A DNA stretch of 47,488 bases from Candidatus Gallimonas gallistercoris (GTDB lineage: Bacteria > Bacillota > Clostridia > Christensenellales > Borkfalkiaceae). Shown here in pieces: positions 1 to 8,505 of this stretch. A program made the translations under genes and the position numbers. The stretch lies in assembly GCA_019117085.1 (NCBI GenBank), contig DXAJ01000044.1, positions 1-47,488 on the forward strand, written 5' to 3'. Position 1 is the first letter of the stretch, and each line of letters opens with the position of its first letter. The notes under the pieces were generated by a model. That model ran no database searches, was not told the DNA's origin, and saw only the letters and a program-made list of their open reading frames with translations.

Positions 1-322
1 TCAGATCGAAGGCGAAGTGTTCCGAAAGCCCGTCCTCCGAATAATAGTAGGTCTTTCCTCCTTCCCGGATGCGAAAGACATAGACAAGGCGCACGTCGGA
101 AAGCTCCAGCTCCGCCGTATAATAGTTGAAAAGGCGGTCGGAACAGCAAAGGCGCATGGCTTTTTCGCGGCGCTTTCGGGCAAAATCATACTTTCCGCCG
201 TAGAGTACCGAAACTTCCGGGGTATCCTCCTTTGCCGTCCTCAGCCGCAGCGCCACGCTGTTTTCGGAGAGGGCATATGCGTACTGCGTCTCCGGTTTGT
301 GATACATTGCCTGTTCTTGCAT
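1..322 (-). CDS. N-terminal part of a cyclomaltodextrinase/neopullulanase-like glycoside hydrolase (truncated by window edge)
   Basis: Manual minus-strand translation from ATG at 322: MQEQAMYHKPETQYAYALSENSVALRLRTAKEDTPEVSVLYGGKYDFARKRREKAMRLCCSDRLFNYYTAELELSDVRLVYVFRIREGGKTYYYSEDGLSEHFAFDL; aligns with the N-terminus of the 8502-10163 amylase (FDYYTAELIVPDSRIGYVFYLESGKEAYYYSEEGL). Not in the supplied ORF track because it has no stop inside the window. Confidence 0.8.
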   Translation of the reverse strand, partial: MQEQAMYHKPETQYAYALSENSVALRLRTAKEDTPEVSVLYGGKYDFARKRREKAMRLCCSDRLFNYYTAELELSDVRLVYVFRIREGGKTYYYSEDGLSEHFAFDL

Positions 323-339
323 ACGTTTGCTCCACGATA

Positions 340-368
340 TTGACAAAATACAAAATTCCGATTATAAT
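340..368 (+). promoter_or_regulatory. Promoter of lacI-1 (TTGACA-N17-TATAAT)
   Basis: ttgacaaaatacaaaattccgattataat; ATG only 7 nt after the -10. Confidence 0.75.
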
Positions 369-375
369 GAGAACT

Positions 376-1173
376 ATGAACAAAAAAGTTACGATCAAGG
401 ATGTCGCCGAGGCGGCGGGCGTGTGCAAGGCGACCGTCTCTTACGTCCTCAACGACCGAAAGGATCAGAAGATCAGCGAAGAGACAAAAAAGAAGGTGTG
501 GCAGGTCGTCAATATGCTCGGCTACCGCCCCAACGCCTTTGCGCAGAATATGCGCACCGCCGTCGCGCGGCAGATGTTCGGCGTCTATCTTCCTTCCGAT
601 CTCAACGCCCTCGAACGGGCGATGTGCCTTGATTTTTTGGAGGAACTCATCGCCGTCGCGCGCGAAGAGGACGCAAATATCGTGCTTTTGCCGTCCGTTC
701 CCGAGCGCGTCAACACGGCGGACGCCATCGTCACATTTTTTTTGACGAGAGAGCAGTTCTTCGCGCTCGGCGAAAGCAATTTTATCCCCATCCTTTCGGT
801 GGACTGCCGCATCGACGATGCGCTCTTCTTTGAGATCGCGCCCGACTATGCGGCGCTCAGAGCGCAGGCGGACGCGCATTTTCAAGCTCCTTACCGCTAT
901 GTCTGCATCCCGCCCCGCGACGAAACGCTGAAAAGGGAAATCGAAGGGGCGTTTGAAAACGTCACCTTTGTGCGCGGGCTTTCCGACCTTGCCTCCATTC
1001 CCGAAGGAAATTGTTTCATCACGCAGACGGTGCTTATTGAAGCGCTCTCGGGCCGAAAAGACGTGTTCTGCCCCGATGGATTGGAGAGGAGGACCGCCGA
1101 ACGCGCTGCCGCGTGTATCCGCCTTGCGCTTTCGCACGAACCCTGTAAGCAGCACATCTTCAGAGTTTCTTAA
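376..1173 (+). CDS. LacI-family transcriptional regulator with short effector domain
   Basis: MNKKVTIKDVAEAAGVCKATVSYVLNDRKDQKISEETKKKVWQVVNMLGYRPNAFAQNMRT is a canonical LacI HTH; start chosen at 376 rather than the ORF-track 232. Confidence 0.9.
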   Translation: MNKKVTIKDVAEAAGVCKATVSYVLNDRKDQKISEETKKKVWQVVNMLGYRPNAFAQNMRTAVARQMFGVYLPSDLNALERAMCLDFLEELIAVAREEDANIVLLPSVPERVNTADAIVTFFLTREQFFALGESNFIPILSVDCRIDDALFFEIAPDYAALRAQADAHFQAPYRYVCIPPRDETLKREIEGAFENVTFVRGLSDLASIPEGNCFITQTVLIEALSGRKDVFCPDGLERRTAERAAACIRLALSHEPCKQHIFRVS

Positions 1174-1177
1174 AAAT

Positions 1178-1208
1178 CCGATCGGACGGCTTAAAAGCCG
1201 TCCGATCT
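1178..1208. terminator. Bidirectional terminator between convergent genes
   Basis: atcggacggc-ttaaaa-gccgtccgat hairpin with flanking A/T runs. Confidence 0.75.
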
Positions 1209-1217
1209 TTGTGTCCG

Positions 1218-3053
1218 TTAAGCCGTTACTTTGTAAATAATCAATTTGCCCGTATTGAGGTCATACACAAAGCGGTATGTCCCTGCCGTCGTCGAAGTGA
1301 GGTTGTTGCCCGTTTCGGGGCGGAAGAGCGCGTTGGCATTGTCTGCCGCGTCATCGCCCAGCGCACCTGCGCCGAGGAACGTGCCGTCGTTGCCCGTCGT
1401 CGTATCGAGCTGCAGCCCTGCCTGCCACGTCGCGCCATCCGCTACCATCTCGTCTGTGATGGTCATCGTGATCTCAAACACGCCGTCCGAAGTTTCTTCG
1501 AGCTTATAATCGTCGATGAGTTCACCGTTTTCGTCGGTGATCTTCCAGCCTTCGACGAAACTGCCCTTGATATACACCGTGTGCTGCATATCGGCGGGCA
1601 CGATGGTGATGATCTTGGCATAAGCGTCAAATTCGATATTGTACGTTCCCGCCGTCACGACGGCAATGTTGTAGTTGTTATTGCCCGCGTCCGCCGCCTC
1701 GAAGGCGCCGTCCGTGCCGCGGTAGTAACGGAAGTTGTAGGCAGCAAGCTTCTCGCCGCTCTCTTCCGTCGCGCCCTGTGTGAACGATTGGATGACGATC
1801 TCGTCGCCGGCGGCAAGTTCGATGCCGTCAAGGGTATAGACGTCGTTCCCCGCAGCGGCAAACTTGTAGTCGGGATCGTAGAACGATTGGTTCCAGGAAA
1901 GCCCGCCGAAGCTGCCGTCGAGATAATAGTCCGCCTCTACAAGCGTCGCATCCTCATCGAGCGCCGCGCTGAGTGTTTTGCTGTCTGCATCGTAGGTGAA
2001 GGTGTATTCGCCCGACGTGTTGACGGTCATGTTGTTGCCCGCCGCCGTAAAGAGCGAAGCGCTCTCTTCGTCGAGGTTGGTCACATTGATGTACGTCGTG
2101 CCGACTGTGCTTTCCCCCGTCTCACGGTCAACGTTCAGGCTCGTGAACATGACCTGGTCGCCCGCTTTCAGATAGACGGTGAGCGTATAGGTGGAGCCGA
2201 CGCGCGTCATCTGCGTAGCGGGATTATACATATCGCCCCACTGTGTGATATCCTGCCCCTTGATGTAGAACTCAGTCACGGTGGAGGAAAGCTCTGCGGC
2301 AGGTCCGTTGTATTCGTAAGTAATGGTATCGAAATTGCTGATGGAGACCTGCCCATTATTGACGTTGTCGTCATAGTAGTCCTCGTCGGGATAGGTCGTC
2401 AGCGTAAAGGTGTAGTTCCCGGGGTATTCGACGGTGATGTTGCTCTGCTTGTCGGCAGTCTCGCCGATCCCGCCGCCGCCCGAGAAGGGTGTCACTTCCT
2501 CGCCGTCCACCGTCATGGTGCGGTCGGCAAGGGGGATATAGCCGAAGCCGCGCTGGTTCATCCAGCTCGTATCCGTCGCAAACTGGAACTGATCGTCCTC
2601 ATAGAGATCGAGCGTGATCGTAAACTCGTTTTCACCCTCCGTCTTTTCCAGCGCATGGACGTCGGTGATGACCGTTCCCCAGGCGCTCGACGAGAGGATG
2701 TCTCCCTGCCCGCTGCCCACGATCGCCCAAGTGCGCGTATCGTCGGTACCGACTGCAACATAGCCTGCATACAGGCTCCTGTCGGCAGTGATGGACTCTC
2801 CCTCGAAGTCAAAGACGCGGTTGAGCCCCGCATCGACATACCAATCGGAGAACTCCATGCCCTCTTTGGCTTCGGGTTCCCAATAGGTCGCGTGACCGCC
2901 CTTTTCCACTTCTTCCGTCTTCAAGACGGTCGTGCCGTCATAATAAGTGACGGTAAAGACGGGCGTTTCGGGCTCATCCTGCTTACAAGCCGCAAATGCA
3001 GCCATGCCCAGCACTAGAACAAGTGCCATAACGATCCACTTCAGCTTTTTCAC
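1218..3053 (-). CDS. Secreted lipoprotein with InlB-B-like repeat and tandem carbohydrate-binding-like beta-sandwich modules
   Basis: Signal peptide MKKLKWIVMALVLVLGMAAFAAC (lipobox), FTVTYYDGTTVLKTEEVEKGG..FSDWY repeat, modules with W-I-x-G and F-T-I-T-L-D-L-Y-x-D-D-Q-F-Q-F patterns; paralogous to 10225-11907. Confidence 0.75.
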   Translation of the reverse strand: MKKLKWIVMALVLVLGMAAFAACKQDEPETPVFTVTYYDGTTVLKTEEVEKGGHATYWEPEAKEGMEFSDWYVDAGLNRVFDFEGESITADRSLYAGYVAVGTDDTRTWAIVGSGQGDILSSSAWGTVITDVHALEKTEGENEFTITLDLYEDDQFQFATDTSWMNQRGFGYIPLADRTMTVDGEEVTPFSGGGGIGETADKQSNITVEYPGNYTFTLTTYPDEDYYDDNVNNGQVSISNFDTITYEYNGPAAELSSTVTEFYIKGQDITQWGDMYNPATQMTRVGSTYTLTVYLKAGDQVMFTSLNVDRETGESTVGTTYINVTNLDEESASLFTAAGNNMTVNTSGEYTFTYDADSKTLSAALDEDATLVEADYYLDGSFGGLSWNQSFYDPDYKFAAAGNDVYTLDGIELAAGDEIVIQSFTQGATEESGEKLAAYNFRYYRGTDGAFEAADAGNNNYNIAVVTAGTYNIEFDAYAKIITIVPADMQHTVYIKGSFVEGWKITDENGELIDDYKLEETSDGVFEITMTITDEMVADGATWQAGLQLDTTTGNDGTFLGAGALGDDAADNANALFRPETGNNLTSTTAGTYRFVYDLNTGKLIIYKVTA

Positions 3054-3077
3054 CTCAATTCCCTCCGAAAATAGTGT

Positions 3078-3130
3078 TACTGAACTGTTTCAGTACGACT
3101 TGATTATAGCACATATTTTCATTCTGTCAA
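3078..3130 (-). promoter_or_regulatory. Promoter plus palindromic operator-like site for the lipoprotein gene
   Basis: Minus strand TTGACA(3130-3125)-N16-TATAAT(3108-3103) followed by TACTGAA-CTGT-TTCAGTA (3078-3095, perfect 7-bp arms). Confidence 0.8.
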
Positions 3131-3244
3131 GACCTTTTTTGAAATTTCCGAAAATTTTTTGTGATGTTTGTTCTTATCGGGCTTATCTCTGCATGAAGAT
3201 GGGAGAGAGTCAATGCAGGCTTTTGCTGAATTTCCTTATTTGGA

Positions 3245-3275
3245 CTTGACAAAGGGACATTGCAATGATATAATA
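3245..3275 (+). promoter_or_regulatory. Promoter of the DUF3990-like/XRE pair
   Basis: ttgaca ... tataat upstream of aggag RBS and ATG at 3298. Confidence 0.65.
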
Positions 3276-3297
3276 TCCGTACAGGAGACGAATCATA

Positions 3298-3977
3298 TGG
3301 CTGAAGTAACGTTATATCACGGCTCTGTTTCCGTGATCGAACAGCCCGTATTCGGGAAAGGCAAACCGCACAACGATTACGGACGCGGCTTTTATTGCAC
3401 GCAGTCTCTCGCGCTTGCCAAAGAATGGGCGGTAGAAGAAGATCGCGACGGGTATGCAAATCGGTATTTGCTGGATCTGCAAGGGTTGAAAATACTTGAC
3501 CTTTCGCAAAAGGGCTTTACTACGTTGCATTGGATCACCCTGCTTTTACAAAACCGTGTTTTTACGCTCAAAAATGATATTATAAAGGCGGGGAAGCGGT
3601 ATCTCGTCGAACATTTCGCTCTCCCAGTCCATGCGTATGACGTGATCAAAGGATACCGCGCCGATGATTCCTATTTTGCCTACGCAGAGAGCTTTCTGAA
3701 CAATACGATTTCCGTTCAGCGGCTTTCGGAAGCATTGAAATTGGGAAATTTGGGCGAGCAGGTCGTTTTGATGTCGCAAAAGTCGTTTGGACAGCTACGG
3801 TTTTTGGGATATGAAGCTGCCGATGCCGCTACCTATTACCCCCTGCGGAAAGCCCGGAACGAACAGGCGCGCATGGAATTTTTGAGCAACCGGAGAGGGG
3901 TGCTCTCGCCGGATGACCTTTATCTTGCCGATATTATCCGAGGAGGTATCAAGCCCGATGATCCACGCCTACAATGA
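3298..3977 (+). CDS. DUF3990-like protein, probable ART-fold (ADP-ribosyltransferase-like) toxin component
   Basis: MAEVTLYHGSVSVIEQPVFGKGKPHNDYGRGFYCTQSLALAKEWA; YHGS, GRGFYCT and GEQVVLMSQ resemble an H-Y-Q/E triad. Confidence 0.75.
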
Positions 3978-4569
3978 ACAGTTCCTCGATATCATCCAAA
4001 GAAAGGTGTCTGCCATGTTTGAACTTGCCGTCTTGGAAGAGCATATCGAGATCGATGCCTTTGCGCAAAACTTCCTGTCGTCTCCCGTCTGCCGCGCACT
4101 CGAGACTGCCGATCCCGTCTATGCGCTGGGGAAATCGGCAAATGAACTTTTGGCACTGATATTGGACAATGAACCGCTGAATATAGAAACAAGCAGCTAT
4201 GCATCGCCCGAGTATTGGGTGGGCTGGGTGCTTGCCTATGCGCAGTGGTACTTCAATAAGCCATATGCAGCTATCATAGCCGCAATGCCGTGCAGTACGA
4301 TCCTGGGGCATTACTTCCCCTATCACGAAATGGACATCATGCACAGCATGGATTTGATCGCAAAATATCTTAAACCGATCTGTCCTTTGAAATCGATCAG
4401 GCAAAAACGCAAACTCAGCCAAACGCAGCTTGCCAACCTTTCCAACGTGCCTCTGCGCACGATAAAGGCATACGAACAGGGCACCGTCGATATCGCAAAA
4501 GCGCAGGCAGAAACATTATATTCCCTTGCGCAGACGCTGCACTGCACGATAGAAGAACTGATCCGATAA
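3958..4569 (+). CDS. XRE-type HTH protein, probable antitoxin/regulator partner of the DUF3990-like gene
   Basis: C-terminal HTH: LKSIRQKRKLSQTQLANLSNVPLRTIKAYEQGTVDIAKAQAETLYSLAQTLHCTIEELIR; start overlaps the upstream gene by 20 bp. Confidence 0.8.
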   Translation: MIHAYNEQFLDIIQRKVSAMFELAVLEEHIEIDAFAQNFLSSPVCRALETADPVYALGKSANELLALILDNEPLNIETSSYASPEYWVGWVLAYAQWYFNKPYAAIIAAMPCSTILGHYFPYHEMDIMHSMDLIAKYLKPICPLKSIRQKRKLSQTQLANLSNVPLRTIKAYEQGTVDIAKAQAETLYSLAQTLHCTIEELIR

Positions 4570-4672
4570 CGAGGCGAATTTCAGAGTTGCAGATCATAAT
4601 TTCTATTTGCCCAAAAGTGATCACTGTGGTGTTTATCGTGCGGGAATGGTTTTCCTCTTGAACGGCATGAAA

Positions 4673-4702
4673 AAAGGCTGTCCGATCGAAGGACAGCCTT
4701 TT
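4673..4702 (+). terminator. Rho-independent terminator
   Basis: aaggctgtcc-gatcga-ggacagccttttt. Confidence 0.7.
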
Positions 4703-4855
4703 TGTGTAAAACGGTTTTGGCGGCGCGAAGGCGGGGAACCGCCAAAGCGCGCCTGCCGTAGGAAATTTGCACGCGGCGGAGCGAAGGGGGAGGGCGCCCC
4801 GCTGCGTGCGGAGCGAACGGGGGAGGGAACGTTCCGCCGCGTGCGGAGGGAGGGG

Positions 4856-5698
4856 TCATTCTTTGACGGCGCCTGCCGAGCCGCCCTCGATGAGGTACTT
4901 GGAGAGCGCCACATACAGCGCGATGATGGGCACCGCCACGAACATGGAGCCCGCCGCAAAGACGGAAAATTCGCTGTCGTCGAGCGAATTGAGCCCGACG
5001 GCGACCGTCCAGGAGGACTTATCGACGAGCAGCATGCTCGGGAGCATGAAGTCCGCCCACGGCCACACGAAGGCGGTGAGCGCCGTGTAGACGATCATCG
5101 GCTTGGAAAGGGGCAGCGTGATGGAGACGAAGACGCGGAAATCGCTCGCGCCGTCCAGCGTGGCGGCGTCGTAGATGGTGCCGGGGATGGTATCGAAGAA
5201 GCCTTTCTGCACCAAAAATCCCATCGCCGAGCCGCTGCTGTATAAAAGGACGAGCCCCCATAAATTGTTGATGAGGTGCAGCTGCGTCATGATAACGAAG
5301 AGCGCCGTCATGTTCATGAAGTTGGGAAAGATGCCCAAAATGAGCGTCGCCTTCATGAGCGCCTTCCTGCTCTTGAAGCGGTAGCGAGAGATGGTATAGG
5401 CGACCGCGATGACGAGGAAGGTCGAAATGACGCAGCTCACCGCCGCCACGAAGAAGGTGTTGCCGAACCAGCGCGGATAGTCGTACTTGTTGGTCTCGGT
5501 GAAGAGGCGGCGGAAGGTATCGAAGCTGTAACGTTCAGGGAAGAAGCCCTCGAGCGTCAGAAGATCTCCTTCCGCGTTGAACGCCGAAAGCACCAGCCAC
5601 ACGCAGGGGAAGGCGAAGAGAAAGCTCACAAGAAGGACGAGGAGGTAGACGAGCGCCGTTTTCAAAGCCCGCTCGGGGCGGAATAATGTGCGTTTCAT
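4856..5698 (-). CDS. Carbohydrate ABC transporter permease, MalG-like
   Basis: 280-aa membrane protein with EAA-type motif (IYDAATLDGASDFRVFVSITLPLSKP); overlaps upstream permease gene. Confidence 0.9.
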   Translation of the reverse strand: MKRTLFRPERALKTALVYLLVLLVSFLFAFPCVWLVLSAFNAEGDLLTLEGFFPERYSFDTFRRLFTETNKYDYPRWFGNTFFVAAVSCVISTFLVIAVAYTISRYRFKSRKALMKATLILGIFPNFMNMTALFVIMTQLHLINNLWGLVLLYSSGSAMGFLVQKGFFDTIPGTIYDAATLDGASDFRVFVSITLPLSKPMIVYTALTAFVWPWADFMLPSMLLVDKSSWTVAVGLNSLDDSEFSVFAAGSMFVAVPIIALYVALSKYLIEGGSAGAVKE

Positions 5699-7023
5699 CG
5701 GTAGGTGTCCTCCTTTTTGTAGGCGGGTGAGGTGACGTACGCGACGAGCGAGAAGAGCGCCATGAACGCGAACAGGATGAGGCTCAAAGCCGATCCCAGC
5801 GAATACAGCCCGTTTTCCACCGTCAGGTTATACATCCAGTTGATGAGAAGATCGGAACTGTTGGCGTTGAAGTAGCCGGGCGCGTACACCGTTTCGGGCC
5901 GCAGGAAGTAGAAGATGGAGAAGTTGTTGAACTGGTTGATGAAGGTGCTGATGATGACGGGCGTCGTCGCGAACAGCACGAAGGGGAGCGTCAGATAGAG
6001 GAACTGCTGGAACGCGTTCGCGCCGTCCAGCCGCGCCGCCTCGTACATATCCTTGCTCGCGTTGGAGAGGATGCCCGTCGCAAGGAACATGACGGAGGGG
6101 ACGCCGATCCACGCGCAGCAGAAGAAGCCGAGAAGGCGGAGCGACCATTTGGAGTCGTACGAGATGATGGTGAACGTCTCTTTGACCCAGCCGAGCGCTT
6201 TGAGCTGCCACACGATGGGCCCGCTGTCACAGAACATGAAGCAGAAGCCCGTCAAGGTGATGAAGCTTGGGATGGCGTAGGCGAGCATGGGGAAGACGCG
6301 CCAGAACCGCTTGAATTTGAGGCACTTCGCGTTGTATAAAAGTGCCAGCCCCAGCCCGCCGAAGTAGACGAGGAAGGTCGAACCGAACGCCCACAGCACG
6401 TTCCAGACGAGGATCTTGCCCATCGTGCCGATGTATTCGCTCATCGTGAAGATGACGCGGAAGCTCTGAAAGCCCGTCCAGCTCACGAGTTTGGGCGGTA
6501 CGATCTCGCCGCCGTAGTTGGTGAAGGCGACGAGCGCCGTGAACACGATGGGCATCACGTTGAAGATGCACACGAAAGCGAGGGGCAGGGCGAGCGTCAG
6601 CACATAGAACTTCTGATTGAGGAGCGTCCTGCAGCTCTCGCGGAAATTGCGCACGCGGCTGCCCCGCCCGATCTCCCGCACGGTGAAGATGACGTCCTTG
6701 ATATTCGCATGATAGGCGAGCACAAAGAAGGCGATGAGAAAGAGCGTCGTGATGCCCCATGCGAGCATGGAGACGGAGTTGTCGCCCTCGATGCCCATGA
6801 TGGGAACGCCCTCCGTCGTGCCGAGCGTGAAGAGCCCGATGATGTTTTCGACGCCCTGAAAGACGAGGAAGAGGATAAAGCCGATCTCAAAGAGCAGTAA
6901 AAGCGTGCCTTTGATGAACTGGTGGCAGAAGAGCTGCCCCAGCCCCATGAAGATGCAGCTCAGCCTGACGCGGTAGTCGGAGTACGGGCTCCCCCGTGCA
7001 AACGATTGGTGTTTTGCCTGCAT
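5695..7023 (-). CDS. Carbohydrate ABC transporter permease, MalF-like
   Basis: EAA motif MYEAARLDGANAFQQFLYLTLPFV; multiple TM segments; adjacent to binding protein. Confidence 0.9.
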   Translation of the reverse strand: MQAKHQSFARGSPYSDYRVRLSCIFMGLGQLFCHQFIKGTLLLLFEIGFILFLVFQGVENIIGLFTLGTTEGVPIMGIEGDNSVSMLAWGITTLFLIAFFVLAYHANIKDVIFTVREIGRGSRVRNFRESCRTLLNQKFYVLTLALPLAFVCIFNVMPIVFTALVAFTNYGGEIVPPKLVSWTGFQSFRVIFTMSEYIGTMGKILVWNVLWAFGSTFLVYFGGLGLALLYNAKCLKFKRFWRVFPMLAYAIPSFITLTGFCFMFCDSGPIVWQLKALGWVKETFTIISYDSKWSLRLLGFFCCAWIGVPSVMFLATGILSNASKDMYEAARLDGANAFQQFLYLTLPFVLFATTPVIISTFINQFNNFSIFYFLRPETVYAPGYFNANSSDLLINWMYNLTVENGLYSLGSALSLILFAFMALFSLVAYVTSPAYKKEDTYR

Positions 7024-7035
7024 GGTGCGCCTCCT

Positions 7036-8505
7036 TTACGAGATGTCGCCGACCGCCATCGCCGAACGGATGTCGGAAACGAGCTTTTCGAGCGCGCCTT
7101 TGAGCGCTTCCTTCGTCGTATAGACGGGCGTCTCGCGCGTCGTGTTGTCCGTCGCCACGTCGTTGAAGAGCGACGAGAGGGGATCCCAGATATACTGCGT
7201 ATCGCGCGTCGAGGGCATCATATAGACGAGTCCCGAAGAGACGCGCCCGCTCAGCACTTCGGAAACGCCGCCGAGCTCTTCGGCAAGGTCGGTGCGGGCG
7301 GGAACGGCGCCCAGGGCTTCGCTGCGCCATCTGAGGTTTTCATATTCCGAGACGAACTTCACAAAGGCAAGGCTCGCTTTGGGGTACTTCGTGTAGGAGC
7401 TGATGCCGAAGGCGTTGACGCCGCCCATCGTCGTGGGAGCAAACGTCTCTTCCTCGATGTCCGTGAGCTCCTTTGTGATGTTGCCGTCCTTGGGAAGGCG
7501 CGGGGGCGCCACAACGACAAGGTTTTCCTTTGCGGCAGCCGCTGCTTCTTCTTCCGTCATGCCGTCGCGCATATAGGTTTGGGTCAGATTTTCCTGGAAG
7601 GTCGTCAGCCAGTCGGGCGTGCCGATGGTGCAAAACGCCGTGCCCGCCGCGTTGGTGAGATAGGTCGCGACCTGCGTCGTCGCGTTCTGCGAGATGCAGG
7701 TGGAGCCCAGAACGCCCGCAAGATCGCGGAACAAGTTGAGGCCGGTTTCCGCGCCTTCTGCGGCAAGGCCGATGTCGTCGTGCGTTTCGCCGAACACATA
7801 CGCCCCGTAGGAGAGCAGGTATCCCGTATTGAAGTACTGGTCGACGAGCGACATATACAGGCCGTATTTCGCCCCCGAGGAGCTCTCTTTCACCTGTTTG
7901 CTGTATGCGTAGAGCCCGTTCATCGTCTCCACCATATCGGGGATGCCGTTTTGGTCGTCGTCCCATTCTTCCTCCCAATTTGCGGGGAGCAGGTCTTTGC
8001 GGTAGGTGAGGACGGTGGACTGCTGCGCCACGGGCATGCCGTAGTAAAGGTCGAGCCCGTACGTTTCAAGCTTGTAAACGTCCATCACCGTTTGAGGGAT
8101 CGCATCAATGTCGAGCTGCTCGGTGGGGAGGGGCAGGATATGCCCGCCCTCCGCATAGCGCATGAGCATATCGTTCGCCTGATATAAAACGTCGGGTCCG
8201 TACCCGTCGGGGCCGTTCTGTTCGAGGTCGACGTACTGATCCATGTTGGCGTCCACCGCCTGCACGTTGTATTCTGCGTACCGCTCGTTGAAGGCGTCCA
8301 GAACTTCCTGAAGATGCCCCGTCTCCACCGCCATCTGATTGTCGAGGACACGGATGACGGCATTTTGTTCGATGTCGCCTTCAAACTTTGCCATGAGTTC
8401 TTCGTAGGTGAACGTGCCGCCGCTCGTGCGTTCCCCGCAGGCGGTAAGCGCTGCGGCGGAGAGCGCCGCGGCAAGGCACAGTGCAAATACTTTTCCGCGT
8501 TTCAT
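7036..8505 (-). CDS. Extracellular solute-binding lipoprotein, maltose/maltodextrin-type
   Basis: MKRGKVFALCLAAALSAAALTACG lipobox; YGMPVAQQSTVLTYRKDLLP, operon with MalF/MalG-like permeases. Confidence 0.9.
   Translation of the reverse strand: MKRGKVFALCLAAALSAAALTACGERTSGGTFTYEELMAKFEGDIEQNAVIRVLDNQMAVETGHLQEVLDAFNERYAEYNVQAVDANMDQYVDLEQNGPDGYGPDVLYQANDMLMRYAEGGHILPLPTEQLDIDAIPQTVMDVYKLETYGLDLYYGMPVAQQSTVLTYRKDLLPANWEEEWDDDQNGIPDMVETMNGLYAYSKQVKESSSGAKYGLYMSLVDQYFNTGYLLSYGAYVFGETHDDIGLAAEGAETGLNLFRDLAGVLGSTCISQNATTQVATYLTNAAGTAFCTIGTPDWLTTFQENLTQTYMRDGMTEEEAAAAAKENLVVVAPPRLPKDGNITKELTDIEEETFAPTTMGGVNAFGISSYTKYPKASLAFVKFVSEYENLRWRSEALGAVPARTDLAEELGGVSEVLSGRVSSGLVYMMPSTRDTQYIWDPLSSLFNDVATDNTTRETPVYTTKEALKGALEKLVSDIRSAMAVGDIS

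Noticed and set aside
241-1155. Long antisense ORF overlapping lacI-1
   Set aside because: Composition is typical of the complement of a GC-rich coding frame; lacI-1 explains the region.
1209-3017. 602-aa plus-strand ORF opposite the lipoprotein gene
   Set aside because: Shadow ORF; V/D/R/H-rich without domain motifs, while the minus strand encodes a signal peptide and repeats.
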